A program made the translations under genes and the position numbers. Of a stretch of DNA of 46,213 nucleotides, positions 17,093-25,600 are shown piece after piece. Where the stretch lies: NCBI GenBank assembly GCA_902782305.1, contig CACZMV010000021.1:1-46213 (forward strand), read 5' to 3'. The notes under the pieces were generated by a model, which saw only the letters and a program-made list of their open reading frames with translations, searched no databases and was not told where the DNA came from. This stretch comes from an uncultured Prevotellaceae bacterium (GTDB taxonomy: Bacteria; Bacteroidota; Bacteroidia; Bacteroidales; Bacteroidaceae). How positions within the stretch are numbered: position 1 is the first letter of the stretch; every line of letters begins with the position of its first letter.

Positions 17093-18542
17093 CGTTAAAT
17101 CGCCTGTTGTTCTTTTTCTTAAAAGGTTTCTTGAAGTCTCTAGGTCCCCTAGAATCTCTAGAATGTCTAGACTCTCTGGAAAATCTAGTATCTCTAGATT
17201 CTCTGTTGTCTCTAGGCTCTCTGGCTTTCTTGGGCTCTTTCTTCTCCAAAGAACGGAACTTGAAAGAACGGATGTCGGCCTCGGCATTCTCTTCTTGCTC
17301 GTCTAAACGCTTCTTGAATTCACGATTCTGTTTGAAACGACGCTTTTCAGCCATCTGACGTTTCTCTTCTTCTGTTTTAACAACGCCACCTTCCTCACGG
17401 AATTCGCGCATCCTTCCGTCAAACATCTGGTATTTGCGGAACTCGCATTCGAGAGAACCGTTGAACAGAGGAATCTTGATGCTAGGCTTCAGACCAATTT
17501 GAGCAAAGCATTCCTCACGATAGGAGAGAATCCAAGCCTCGTTGCCTGTAAATTGGTGTTTCAGTCGCTCGCCTATCATCTTATAGGTGCCAAGCAGGTC
17601 GGGGGTGGAGATACGCTCGCCATAGGGAGGGTTGGATACCATAATACTCTTCTCCTTGGGTTGGGTGAAGTCCTTGAAGTCACGCTCCTCAATGGTGATA
17701 TCGCTGGTCAGACCAGCAGCTTTTACATTCAGACGGGCTGTGTTGACTGCCTTGATGTCGACATCATATCCGTAAATATGATGATGGAACTCTCGCTCGT
17801 GTGAGTCATCATTATATATCTTGTCAAACAAGTCTGCATCGAAATCTGCCCACTTCTCAAAGGCAAATTCCTTGCGGAAGATACCTGGAGCCATGTTGTG
17901 GGCAATCAGTGCTGCTTCAATCAAGAGGGTTCCGCTTCCACACATAGGGTCAATAAAGTCAGTCTCGCCCTGCCATCCAGTCATCAGAATCATGCCGGCT
18001 GCCAAAACCTCGTTCAGAGGGGCTTCTACGGATTCCTGTCGATAACCACGACGATGCAAACTCTCGCCACTGGAATCAAGAGACAAGGTACATTTATCCT
18101 CTGCGATATGAATATTCAGACGGATGTCAGGATTGGCAACACTGATGTTAGGTCTTTGGCCTGTCTTTTCCCTGAATTGGTCAACAATGGCGTCCTTTAC
18201 CTTGTAAGCCACGAATTTGGAGTGGCGGAACTCTTCAGAGAAGACGACGGCGTCAACGGCAAATGTCTTGTCCAGTCCGATATATTCTGTCCAGTCGATG
18301 TCTTTCACACCTTCATAGACATCATCGGCCGACAATGCCTTAAAATGTTTGATGGGTTTCAGTATGCGGATGGCAGTGTGCAGTTGGAAATTAGCACGAT
18401 ACAATAACTCCTTATCGCCTTTAAACGATACCATGCGACGGCCAATCTGCACGTCGTCTGCGCCCAACTGCGTCAGTTCTTTCGCCAAGACAGGCTCAAG
18501 GCCCATAAAGGTCTTAGCGATGATTTCAAATTGCTGTGTCAT
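17079..18542 (-). CDS. THUMP-domain class I SAM-dependent RNA methyltransferase (RlmL-like)
   Basis: Predicted guanine-N2 methyltransferase of rRNA (487 residues), comparable to the RlmL half of E. coli RlmKL, which modifies 23S rRNA. The start at 18542 gives the family N-terminus FEIIAKTFMGLEPVLAKEL. THUMP lies at about residues 45-155, the SAM motif DPMCGSGTLLIEAA near 195 and the catalytic SNPPYGERI near 310. A basic, Arg/Ser/Asp-rich tail beyond about residue 385 extends past the catalytic core. Part of it (about 436-469) is encoded by a 9-bp CTAG array. It heads the peptidase-serB-purD run and has a well-matched promoter. The stop overlaps the peptidase start by 14 bp. Confidence 0.9.
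   Translation of the reverse strand: MTQQFEIIAKTFMGLEPVLAKELTQLGADDVQIGRRMVSFKGDKELLYRANFQLHTAIRILKPIKHFKALSADDVYEGVKDIDWTEYIGLDKTFAVDAVVFSEEFRHSKFVAYKVKDAIVDQFREKTGQRPNISVANPDIRLNIHIAEDKCTLSLDSSGESLHRRGYRQESVEAPLNEVLAAGMILMTGWQGETDFIDPMCGSGTLLIEAALIAHNMAPGIFRKEFAFEKWADFDADLFDKIYNDDSHEREFHHHIYGYDVDIKAVNTARLNVKAAGLTSDITIEERDFKDFTQPKEKSIMVSNPPYGERISTPDLLGTYKMIGERLKHQFTGNEAWILSYREECFAQIGLKPSIKIPLFNGSLECEFRKYQMFDGRMREFREEGGVVKTEEEKRQMAEKRRFKQNREFKKRLDEQEENAEADIRSFKFRSLEKKEPKKAREPRDNRESRDTRFSRESRHSRDSRGPRDFKKPFKKKNNRRFNDDED
17137..17235. repeat. Eleven degenerate 9-bp repeats (TCTCTAGAN) in the methyltransferase tail
   Basis: Plus-strand units include TCTCTAGGT, CCCCTAGAA, TCTCTAGAA, TGTCTAGAC, TCTCTGGAA, AATCTAGTA and TCTCTAGAT, all in strict 9-bp phase. 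On the coding strand they encode RES/RDS-type tripeptide repeats in the basic C-terminal tail. Confidence 0.8.
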
Positions 18543-18566
18543 TATGTAAGTATATAAAATATGGTG

Positions 18567-18597
18567 CAAAGTTAATGCAAACACATCAAAATACAAA
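18567..18597 (-). promoter_or_regulatory. Promoter of the methyltransferase-peptidase-serB-purD run
   Basis: On the minus strand TTTG (18594-18597) is followed after 19 bp by TAACTTTG (18567-18574), a full match to the Bacteroidetes consensus. The start codon lies 24 bp downstream of the -7 box. Confidence 0.8.
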
Positions 18598-18614
18598 ATA
18601 AATCTGGATTTATT

Positions 18615-18645
18615 TTTGTTAATCCAAATCTTTTGCGTAACTTTG
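18615..18645 (+). promoter_or_regulatory. Promoter of the histidine kinase gene
   Basis: TTTG (18615-18618), a 19-bp spacer, then TAACTTTG (18638-18645). The predicted transcript start near 18652 rules out upstream in-frame TTG starts and favours the ATG at 18672. It is divergent from the methyltransferase promoter 17 bp away, and both carry the same -7 sequence. Confidence 0.8.
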
Positions 18646-18671
18646 CCCGGACTCAAGTAATTCTTAACCCG

Positions 18672-19931
18672 ATGGTTATTATAAGTGAATTGTTCCTTTT
18701 GGATTTGGGTACCTTCATGCGACTGGATATCATGGCATGGGTACTGGGTGTTCCTGTTGTAATTGTTGCCGTTGTTTTGTTGGTTGTCCAACAGCGTCAG
18801 AGTCGCAGATTACAGGAAGACTTAAAACAGTTGTCTAAAATCAAGCGCCATACTATTGAATACGAATTGGTGCTGAAAACCATGAAGCTGTGTGTTTGGC
18901 GTATAGATGTACCTTCTAAGACCGTTACCTTCGAGAGTGATTATCGTGACTCTTTTGATACGGTGGTCATCCCTCCGGAGACGGGTCTTGATGTCCTGAG
19001 TGAGACGATAGCTCCTGCTTATGTTGATAATATCAATAAGAACATGAAGGACCTGTTGGAGGGAAAAATAGAACAATACCACGTGCAATATGAGGTAAAG
19101 ATTCCACATAGCGACCGAACTTATTGGGAAGAATCTTACGCTACAATAGATAAGCGTGATTTGGAAGGTAATCCTTTAACCATTGTGGGAACTTCCCAAC
19201 GAATCGATAAGCGGAAAGAAATAGAACGCGACTTGATAGATGCTCGTAATCATGCAGAAGAGAGTGATCGCCTGAAGTCAGCATTCCTAGCAAATATCAG
19301 TCATGAGATTCGTACTCCGTTGAATGCCATCGTAGGGTTTAGTGAGGTGTTGTCTATGACACAGACAGACGAGGAGCGGGAACAATTAATTGGTTTGATA
19401 CGAGAAAACAATGCCCAACTGCTACGATTGTTTGACGACATGGTGCATATGTCTAAATTGGAAGCTGGTGGAGAGACTATCCGTAAAAATAGATTTGAGC
19501 TAAGACCGTTATTGGAAGAACTCATACAGCGCTATTCTGAAAAAGTTGATGATCGTCGTGTGAAACTCCAGTTGATGCAATCGGAAGACAATCCCAAACC
19601 ATTTACGGATAGGGATCGCTTGTCTGAGATTATCAATCAATATGTAAACAATGCAGTTAAGTTTACGTCTGATGGAAGCATCACGTTAGGATACGAACAA
19701 AAAGACAATATGTTACGTATATGGGTAAATGATACAGGAAAGGGTATTCCTGAGGATCGTTGTGATGATAGGCTCTTTGAGCGTTTTGTGAAGATTGATG
19801 AGTTTGTTCCAGGTACAGGTTTGGGACTGAGCATCTGTCGAAGCATGGCTTTAAGTTTGGGAGGAAAGGTTGGCGTACAATCATCATTAGGAGTAGGATC
19901 TAAGTTCTGGGTAGACATTCCCATGGAGTGA
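18672..19931 (+). CDS. Membrane sensor histidine kinase
   Basis: A 419-residue kinase. One transmembrane helix (about residues 20-40) is followed by a PAS-like sensor (about 65-180, containing CVWRIDVPSKTVTFESD). The HisKA domain has phosphoacceptor His211 in NISHEIRTPLNAI, and a complete HATPase domain follows (N-box NQYVNNAVKF, G1 NDTGKGIP, G2 GTGLGLSI). ATG 18672 is chosen downstream of the promoter; ATG 18717 is an alternative. There is no receiver domain. A LuxR-type regulator sits two genes downstream and may be its partner. The DUF2807 gene begins 72 bp after the stop. Confidence 0.9.
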   Translation: MVIISELFLLDLGTFMRLDIMAWVLGVPVVIVAVVLLVVQQRQSRRLQEDLKQLSKIKRHTIEYELVLKTMKLCVWRIDVPSKTVTFESDYRDSFDTVVIPPETGLDVLSETIAPAYVDNINKNMKDLLEGKIEQYHVQYEVKIPHSDRTYWEESYATIDKRDLEGNPLTIVGTSQRIDKRKEIERDLIDARNHAEESDRLKSAFLANISHEIRTPLNAIVGFSEVLSMTQTDEEREQLIGLIRENNAQLLRLFDDMVHMSKLEAGGETIRKNRFELRPLLEELIQRYSEKVDDRRVKLQLMQSEDNPKPFTDRDRLSEIINQYVNNAVKFTSDGSITLGYEQKDNMLRIWVNDTGKGIPEDRCDDRLFERFVKIDEFVPGTGLGLSICRSMALSLGGKVGVQSSLGVGSKFWVDIPME

Positions 19932-20003
19932 TATGCAAGTTTTATTCTTTTCTATGCAACTTTTTCCGCTTGGCATTCGTCTAACGGATAAAAACATTAA
20001 AAG

Positions 20004-20756
20004 ATGAAACGTATGAAAAAGTATTTTTTTGCATTGGTTATCGTGATGGTTCTTACCAGCTTACAGGTGTTGGCAGGAAACAAAGAGAAAGTGACGGAGC
20101 AGCGTAAGGTATCTGACTTCGAGCAGATTGTTTTGAAAGGCTCGCCCACGATAAAATATACTCAGGGTGATAAGTTCAATGTGAAGGTGAAGGCTCCGAA
20201 GAATATCATCAAGGATGTGCGTACCAATAAGGAGGGCAAACGATTGATTGTCAGCATTAAAAGCCCTAAATGGTTGTTTGGATTTGGAAACAAAGATGAC
20301 GAAGTGACAGTTTATGTTACCTCACCAGATTTAATAGGTGTAGAGTTACTTGGCAGTGGAGACTTTGAATGTAGGAGTCATTTGGATACAGACAATCTGG
20401 ATGTGATGCTTAAGGGCTCAGGAGATATTGTATTCTCAGATATTATTTGCGACAGAATAAAGACATCGGTAATTGGCAGTGGCGATCTGACGATTGAAAA
20501 GGTTATAGCACAGACTGCTGATGTTGAGTTGATTGGTTCTGGCGACGTAAAAATCAAACAGCAAAAAGTTAAACAGACTAAAGTGGAATTGAAAGGCTCT
20601 GGTGATATTAAGATGGCTTTGGCAAATTGCGGAACTATTGACTGCCGTTTGTTGGGCTCTGGCGACATTACTCTGCAAGGTGATGTGATGAAGCTCAACA
20701 GCTACACACGTGGCTCTGGCGACATCGACACCCAAGGGCTGAAAATAAGAAAGTAG
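20004..20756 (+). CDS. DUF2807 (GIN domain) exported beta-helix-like protein with GSGD repeats
   Basis: A 250-residue protein with a signal peptide (cleavage near VLAG, residue 24-25). It contains seven GSGD motifs at residues 117, 138, 158, 178, 198, 218 and 237, spaced about 20 residues apart. This is as expected for one turn of a beta-helix in the DUF2807/putative auto-transporter adhesin head family. No anchor is visible, so it may be periplasmic or surface-associated. It lies 6 bp before the LuxR-type regulator and just downstream of the kinase, suggesting it is part of, or controlled by, this signalling locus. Function is unknown. Confidence 0.88.
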   Translation: MKRMKKYFFALVIVMVLTSLQVLAGNKEKVTEQRKVSDFEQIVLKGSPTIKYTQGDKFNVKVKAPKNIIKDVRTNKEGKRLIVSIKSPKWLFGFGNKDDEVTVYVTSPDLIGVELLGSGDFECRSHLDTDNLDVMLKGSGDIVFSDIICDRIKTSVIGSGDLTIEKVIAQTADVELIGSGDVKIKQQKVKQTKVELKGSGDIKMALANCGTIDCRLLGSGDITLQGDVMKLNSYTRGSGDIDTQGLKIRK

Positions 20757-20762
20757 TAAAAG

Positions 20763-21404
20763 ATGTATATTATTTTAGCAGACAAACAAGACATAACGAG
20801 AGCGGGTATGATGTATTTTTCCAAAACCTTGGAGAATACAGAATGCCATCAGGCGGATGACAAGACTGAGCTGATAGAACAATTGAAACAGCATGGCGAT
20901 GCAGTCATTGTATTGGATTATACCCTTTTTGATATTAATGATGTGGATGAACTGGAGATTCTATACCAGCGTTTTCCTTTGGCTCAGTGGGTGCTGTTCA
21001 GTGTTGATTTGTCTGTTGATTTTATTCGTCGGGTAGTTGCTATCAGTCCGCGTTTCAGTATCTTGATGAAGGAGTCGCCTACTCAGGAAATTCTTGAATG
21101 TCTGCAATATGCAGGAAGACACCAACGCTATATCTGTCAGCGAATGGCTGAACTTCTGCTGGCTCCAGTACAGAGTAGAATGGAGGAAGAAGTGAAGTTG
21201 ACACCTACGGAGATGGAAATCTTGAAGGATATTGCTTTGGGACTGACTACGAAAGAGATTGCAGAGAAACGATTCTCCAGTTTCCATACCGTAAACACGC
21301 ATCGAAAGAATATCTTCCGTAAGTTAGGCGTTAATACGGTGCACGAAGCAACAAAGTATGCATTACGTGCAGGATTGGTTGATTCAGCAGAATATTACAT
21401 CTGA
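20763..21404 (+). CDS. LuxR/NarL-type response regulator
   Basis: A 213-residue regulator. The receiver domain has phosphoacceptor Asp52 in VLDYTLF, a Ser at position 80 and the conserved Lys103 in LMKES. The N-terminal acidic pair is incomplete: ILADKQ has Lys where the second acidic residue normally stands, so metal binding or phosphorylation may be altered. The C-terminal LuxR helix-turn-helix (about 145-205) reads LTPTEMEILKDIALGLTTKE and then HTVNTHRKNI. It follows the DUF2807 gene by 6 bp and ends before a strong terminator. Confidence 0.9.
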   Translation: MYIILADKQDITRAGMMYFSKTLENTECHQADDKTELIEQLKQHGDAVIVLDYTLFDINDVDELEILYQRFPLAQWVLFSVDLSVDFIRRVVAISPRFSILMKESPTQEILECLQYAGRHQRYICQRMAELLLAPVQSRMEEEVKLTPTEMEILKDIALGLTTKEIAEKRFSSFHTVNTHRKNIFRKLGVNTVHEATKYALRAGLVDSAEYYI

Positions 21405-21439
21405 ATTATCAATAGGTATTATTTCTGAATCATAAACAT

Positions 21440-21524
21440 AAAAAAACTAAGAATGTCTCACGACATTCTTAGCCCTTGTTTTCTAACTAACTTATTATCA
21501 ACTATTCATTACTCATTCTGAATT
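21440..21524 (-). ncRNA. Candidate small RNA of about 85 nt between the regulator and lacI-type genes
   Basis: A minus-strand -7 box TATCTTTG (21531-21538) points left. The terminator stem with a U6 tract ends near 21440, and no gene lies between. A TTTG -33 element occurs at 21562-21565 but with a 23-bp spacer, longer than the usual 19-21. The transcript would be AT-rich with degenerate ATGAGTA/ATGAATA heptamers. Prediction only. Confidence 0.3.
21447..21478. terminator. Intrinsic terminator after the regulator gene, also terminator-like on the minus strand
   Basis: A perfect 11-bp stem (21447-21457 with 21462-21472) with a TCAC loop. On the plus strand it is followed by a weak T-rich tract. 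On the minus strand it is followed by six T, which is the stronger signal. Confidence 0.8.
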
Positions 21525-21582
21525 CTGGTGCAAAGATAAGCACTTTTATAATAGGTTCGTACAAAAAAATATAAAAAACTCA

Positions 21583-21621
21583 CGTAAACGTTTGCGGATT
21601 TGCAGTTTTTTATTATCTTTG
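21583..21621 (+). promoter_or_regulatory. Promoter with overlapping LacI-type operator
   Basis: TTTG (21591-21594), a 19-bp spacer and TATCTTTG (21614-21621) form a full promoter. The near-palindrome CGTAAACGTTTGCG (21583-21596, core AAACGTTT) has the central CG and A/T arms typical of LacI/GalR operators. It covers the -33 box, which suggests self-repression by the gene starting at 21644. Confidence 0.7.
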
Positions 21622-21643
21622 CTCCCACAAAAAAACATGAGGT

Positions 21644-22675
21644 ATGAATATCAAAAAACAACATCGTATATCGTTAAAGGATATAGCAGTAGAACTGGGT
21701 GTCAGTATTGCTACGGTTAGTCGTGCTTTGCGAGATTCTCCCGAGATAGGAAAAGAGATGCAGATAAAGGTCAAGGAATTGGCGAGGAAACTTAATTATC
21801 GCCCCAATCCCTTTGCTCAGAGTTTGCGTAAAGAAGCCCCGAAGATTATTGGTGTAGTTGTCCCCAACTTGGTGACACATTACTATGCAGCAGTCCTTGA
21901 TGGTATTGAGGATGAGGCCCGTCGTGCTGGCTACAGTGTTCTGAGTGCTAATAGTCATGAGAATTTCGAAGATGAGCGACAGGCTATAGATACTTTTATG
22001 AGAATGCACGTTGAAGGCATCATAGCCTGTCTGGCTCAGACAACAACAGACTATAGTCATTTTCAGGAAATCTCTGACATAGGTGTTCCTTTGGTGTTCT
22101 TCGGACGTACTTGTCTTACGGACCGTTTCTCCAGTGTGACAGCTAATGGTGATGAGGCAGCCCAAATGGCTACTCAGCATCTGATAGATACAGGTAGTCG
22201 GAGGATTGCTTTTATCGGAGGTCCTAATCATCTGGATATGGTACGTCGTCGTAAGCATGGTTATTTGGAAGCCTTGCGTGAGAATCGGCTGGATATTGAT
22301 CGCGATTTGGTTGTTTGTGACAAGATTGACTATGAGGTAGCTCTCCATGCTGTTGAGAAGTTACTTGATAGAGATAACCGACCCGATGCAATTCTTGCTT
22401 TTAATGATATCATTACGTTTGCAGCATTTACGGCAATTAAGAATAAAGGTCTGCGCATACCAGAGGATGTGGCTTTGATTGGCTTTACAGACGATGTGCA
22501 TGCAGCTTACGTTACACCCCAAATGTCTGCTATCGAGGACCAGTCGCATGAGATGGGAGTTACAGCCTGCCAGCTATTGCTGAAGAGTATCAATGGTGAT
22601 ACAAAGGTTTATAAGGAAATAGTTCCCCAGCAATTGGTTATTCGTGAAACATCTGCAAAAAATAAAGCAAAATAG
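21644..22675 (+). CDS. LacI family transcriptional regulator
   Basis: A 343-residue DNA-binding repressor or activator. The N-terminal LacI helix-turn-helix (about residues 9-33) reads ISLKDIAVELGVSIATVSRAL, with the hinge helix near NPFAQSLR. The periplasmic-binding-like sensor domain (about 68-335) contains IGVVVPNL, GGPNHLDM and DVALIGFTDD. A canonical operator overlaps its own promoter. It is the first gene of a run with the sensor (10 bp gap) and alpha-xylosidase (13 bp gap), so its effector is probably a sugar released from xyloglucan-like material. That link is inferred from position only. Confidence 0.93.
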   Translation: MNIKKQHRISLKDIAVELGVSIATVSRALRDSPEIGKEMQIKVKELARKLNYRPNPFAQSLRKEAPKIIGVVVPNLVTHYYAAVLDGIEDEARRAGYSVLSANSHENFEDERQAIDTFMRMHVEGIIACLAQTTTDYSHFQEISDIGVPLVFFGRTCLTDRFSSVTANGDEAAQMATQHLIDTGSRRIAFIGGPNHLDMVRRRKHGYLEALRENRLDIDRDLVVCDKIDYEVALHAVEKLLDRDNRPDAILAFNDIITFAAFTAIKNKGLRIPEDVALIGFTDDVHAAYVTPQMSAIEDQSHEMGVTACQLLLKSINGDTKVYKEIVPQQLVIRETSAKNKAK

Positions 22676-22685
22676 TGGTATCATT

Positions 22686-25600
22686 ATGAGAAAGACACGC
22701 TATATAATCTTGTTGGCCTTGTTATGGTCGTTGGCCTTACATGCAGGAATCCCTGAAATGAAGTTCCGTAGACTGGATACACGTAACGGACTGTCTAACT
22801 CGCAGGTGAACTGTGTGTATCGTGACTCGCGAGGTTTTGTATGGATAGGTACAGCCTATGGCTTGAATCGCTACGATGGTTATCGTGTGAAGACATTCTA
22901 TGCCAATATGCGTGATACTACAACCATGCGCGACAACTATACCAGCGAGATTATGGAAGCCTGGGATGGAAAGCTATGGGTTAGACAGGGCATGAACTAT
23001 TGCATCTACGACCCCGTGACAGAGAAGTTCGAGCGAAACATCTCACAAGAGCTGGAAAAATACTTTGGTTTCAACCAAGGTGTAGAGCGTGTCTATATAG
23101 ATGCCAGGAAGAACTTTTGGGTAAAGTTCTATGAACTGGGTTTGTATTACTATAATCCGCACACGAAAAAGATAACCCATTTCAAACCAGGCTATACCGC
23201 CAACGAATTGAACCCTACATACGCCATTTCGAACTTCGCTGATGATGGTGAAGAACTGCTGATCGTAACAACTAATGGTGTGTTAATTAGACTGCATGGT
23301 GAGCAGGAAATGAAGTTAGGCGAAGACAAGTGGATGCCAGAGAATGGTAGCCCAGAGAACAGGGATTATAGAATCTGTGTAGATCCTAAGCATAATATAT
23401 GGGTGGCTACGGAACTGGGCTCCTATGTGAAGTTAAATCGCGACAGACACTGGCGAAAGGGACTGAGTGCTCTGATGGAGGAATACCAGATAGACAGAAC
23501 GCTGGCTAACATCCAAATATGGGATATTAAGATAGATCGTAAGGGACGCGTGTGGTGCGCCACAGACCATGATGGTCTGGTAATCTTTGATTTGGAGAAT
23601 CATCAAGTAAGACAGTTCCTGAATAATAAACTGGACGAATCGAGTATCAGTGATAATACGTTGCGAAATATCTATTTCGACGATAAAGGACTGGTATGGT
23701 TGGGCAGCTATAAGAATGGCGTCAACATGTATAAGGGAGGTTCTGCTGCCATGAGAAATGTGGATTTGGGCGATATAAACACCATCAGTGAGGATCGCTA
23801 TGGAAATTACTGGTTGGGAACCAACGACAAAGGAATCTTAGTATATAATCCTAAAACAGGTGAGGTAATGGCTCACTATACTAAAGAGAATAGTCCGATG
23901 GTTGGCAATATCATGGTGGGTTCCTGTCGTGCCAGCGATGGCAGCATCTGGTTCGGAGGTTATAACAGTGGACTGACGCATTGCATTGTCAAAGGTTCCA
24001 ATGGAGAGGCTACCATCGTTAACTATCATTTTACTGGCACTCCTGATGGATTGGCTACTGACAACGTATGGAGTATCACGGAAGATAAGTGGCATCGTAT
24101 CTGGATTTCTACATTGGGAGCCGGTTTCCAGATGTTAGACTTGAAGACAGGTAAGTTCCGTACTTGGAATACCAAGAATACCAATCTGCCTAGTGATTAT
24201 ATGTCATCCATTTCGTGGATTAAGAAAGGATGGCTGATAATAGGTACCTCTTGGTACTATTGTTTTGTGAATCCTGTCACTGGGAAGGTGGCTAACAGAA
24301 TCATTCCTGAAGATCCAAGTGTTCCAGTGCAGACAGGATCTACCAATTGTGTCATGGAAGACTCAAGAGGCATCATCTGGCAAGGTTCCAGTTCTGGTGT
24401 CATTGCTTATGACCAAAAGCGCAAGAGTGTCAAGTTGCTGGATATGCAGGCAGGACTCTTTGGCTCTAGCGTCACCTCTATCGTTGAGGACAAGGCACAT
24501 GCCATGTGGGTGGCAACAGACCATGGACTCTCGAAAATTGTCCCCCAGCTAGATGAAAATGGCACCTGGCGTTTTGCCGTGCGCAGCTATAACAATCGTG
24601 ATGGCTTACAGATGGAATCGTACAACCAGCGCTCTGCCATATTGACTCATGATGGATTACTACTGATTGGAGGACAGGGCGGTATGGATATTATCAACCC
24701 CAAGGCACTGTCGGATGCATCTAGCAAGGAACGCCCCATATTCAGTGGATTACAATTGTTTGATGTTGATGTACCCGTGGGACGTGAAATCGATGGACGT
24801 ATGATTCTTGATGAGGCTTTGGACGAGTGTCGTGAACTCACGTTGAATTATAATGACCAGTTTACCATCCAGATGGGTAGTGATGCTGGCACCATCAACA
24901 ATGGTAAACGTTTTGTCTATAAGTTGGAAGGCTTTAACGAGAATTGGGTAAGAACCTCAGAACTTAATCCCAATATTATCTATAACTCCTTGCACGCTGG
25001 TTCTTATACACTCTGTGTTCGTATGCTGAACGATGATGGAACGATGGGTGAGGTGGAGAGCCGATTGGACATTACCATCAAACCAGCCCTTTGGCGCACC
25101 CGTTGGGCCATGTTGCTCTATATCCTCTTTATCGCACTGGTTGCGCTGGTATGGCGTCGTAGGTATATGAAACGTCAGACACAACGTATGAACATTGAGA
25201 ATCTGCGACGTGAAACAGAGAAGGAACAATGGATGGGAGAAATGCGCATGAAGATGGCTGCAGAACAGCAGACTGCTTCTGTTCAGGAGGAAAAACCTCA
25301 AGAAGAAATGAAATTGGTTCGCCAAACCACGAATGTGGTGACTATGCTTCGTCATATCTGTGAGGATTATCAGCACATGATTGGTAGCAAAGCCAAGGTT
25401 ACTTTCCTCTCTGCTGCCAAGCAGTTAGATGTGGATATCGCGAAAAATGAGTTTAATCAGGCGATGCATATCCTTCTTGACAATTCTGTAAAGTTTGCAC
25501 CAGGAGAATGTAGAATCAGTGTTGGTGTGGCCAGGACTGCTGATGGAAAGGCGCAGATACAGGTTGCTGATAATGGAATCGGTATTCGCGACGAATATAA

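Noticed and set aside
18633-18671. Longer histidine kinase start at a TTG
   Set aside because: The TTG lies inside the promoter, upstream of the predicted transcript start, so it could not be translated.
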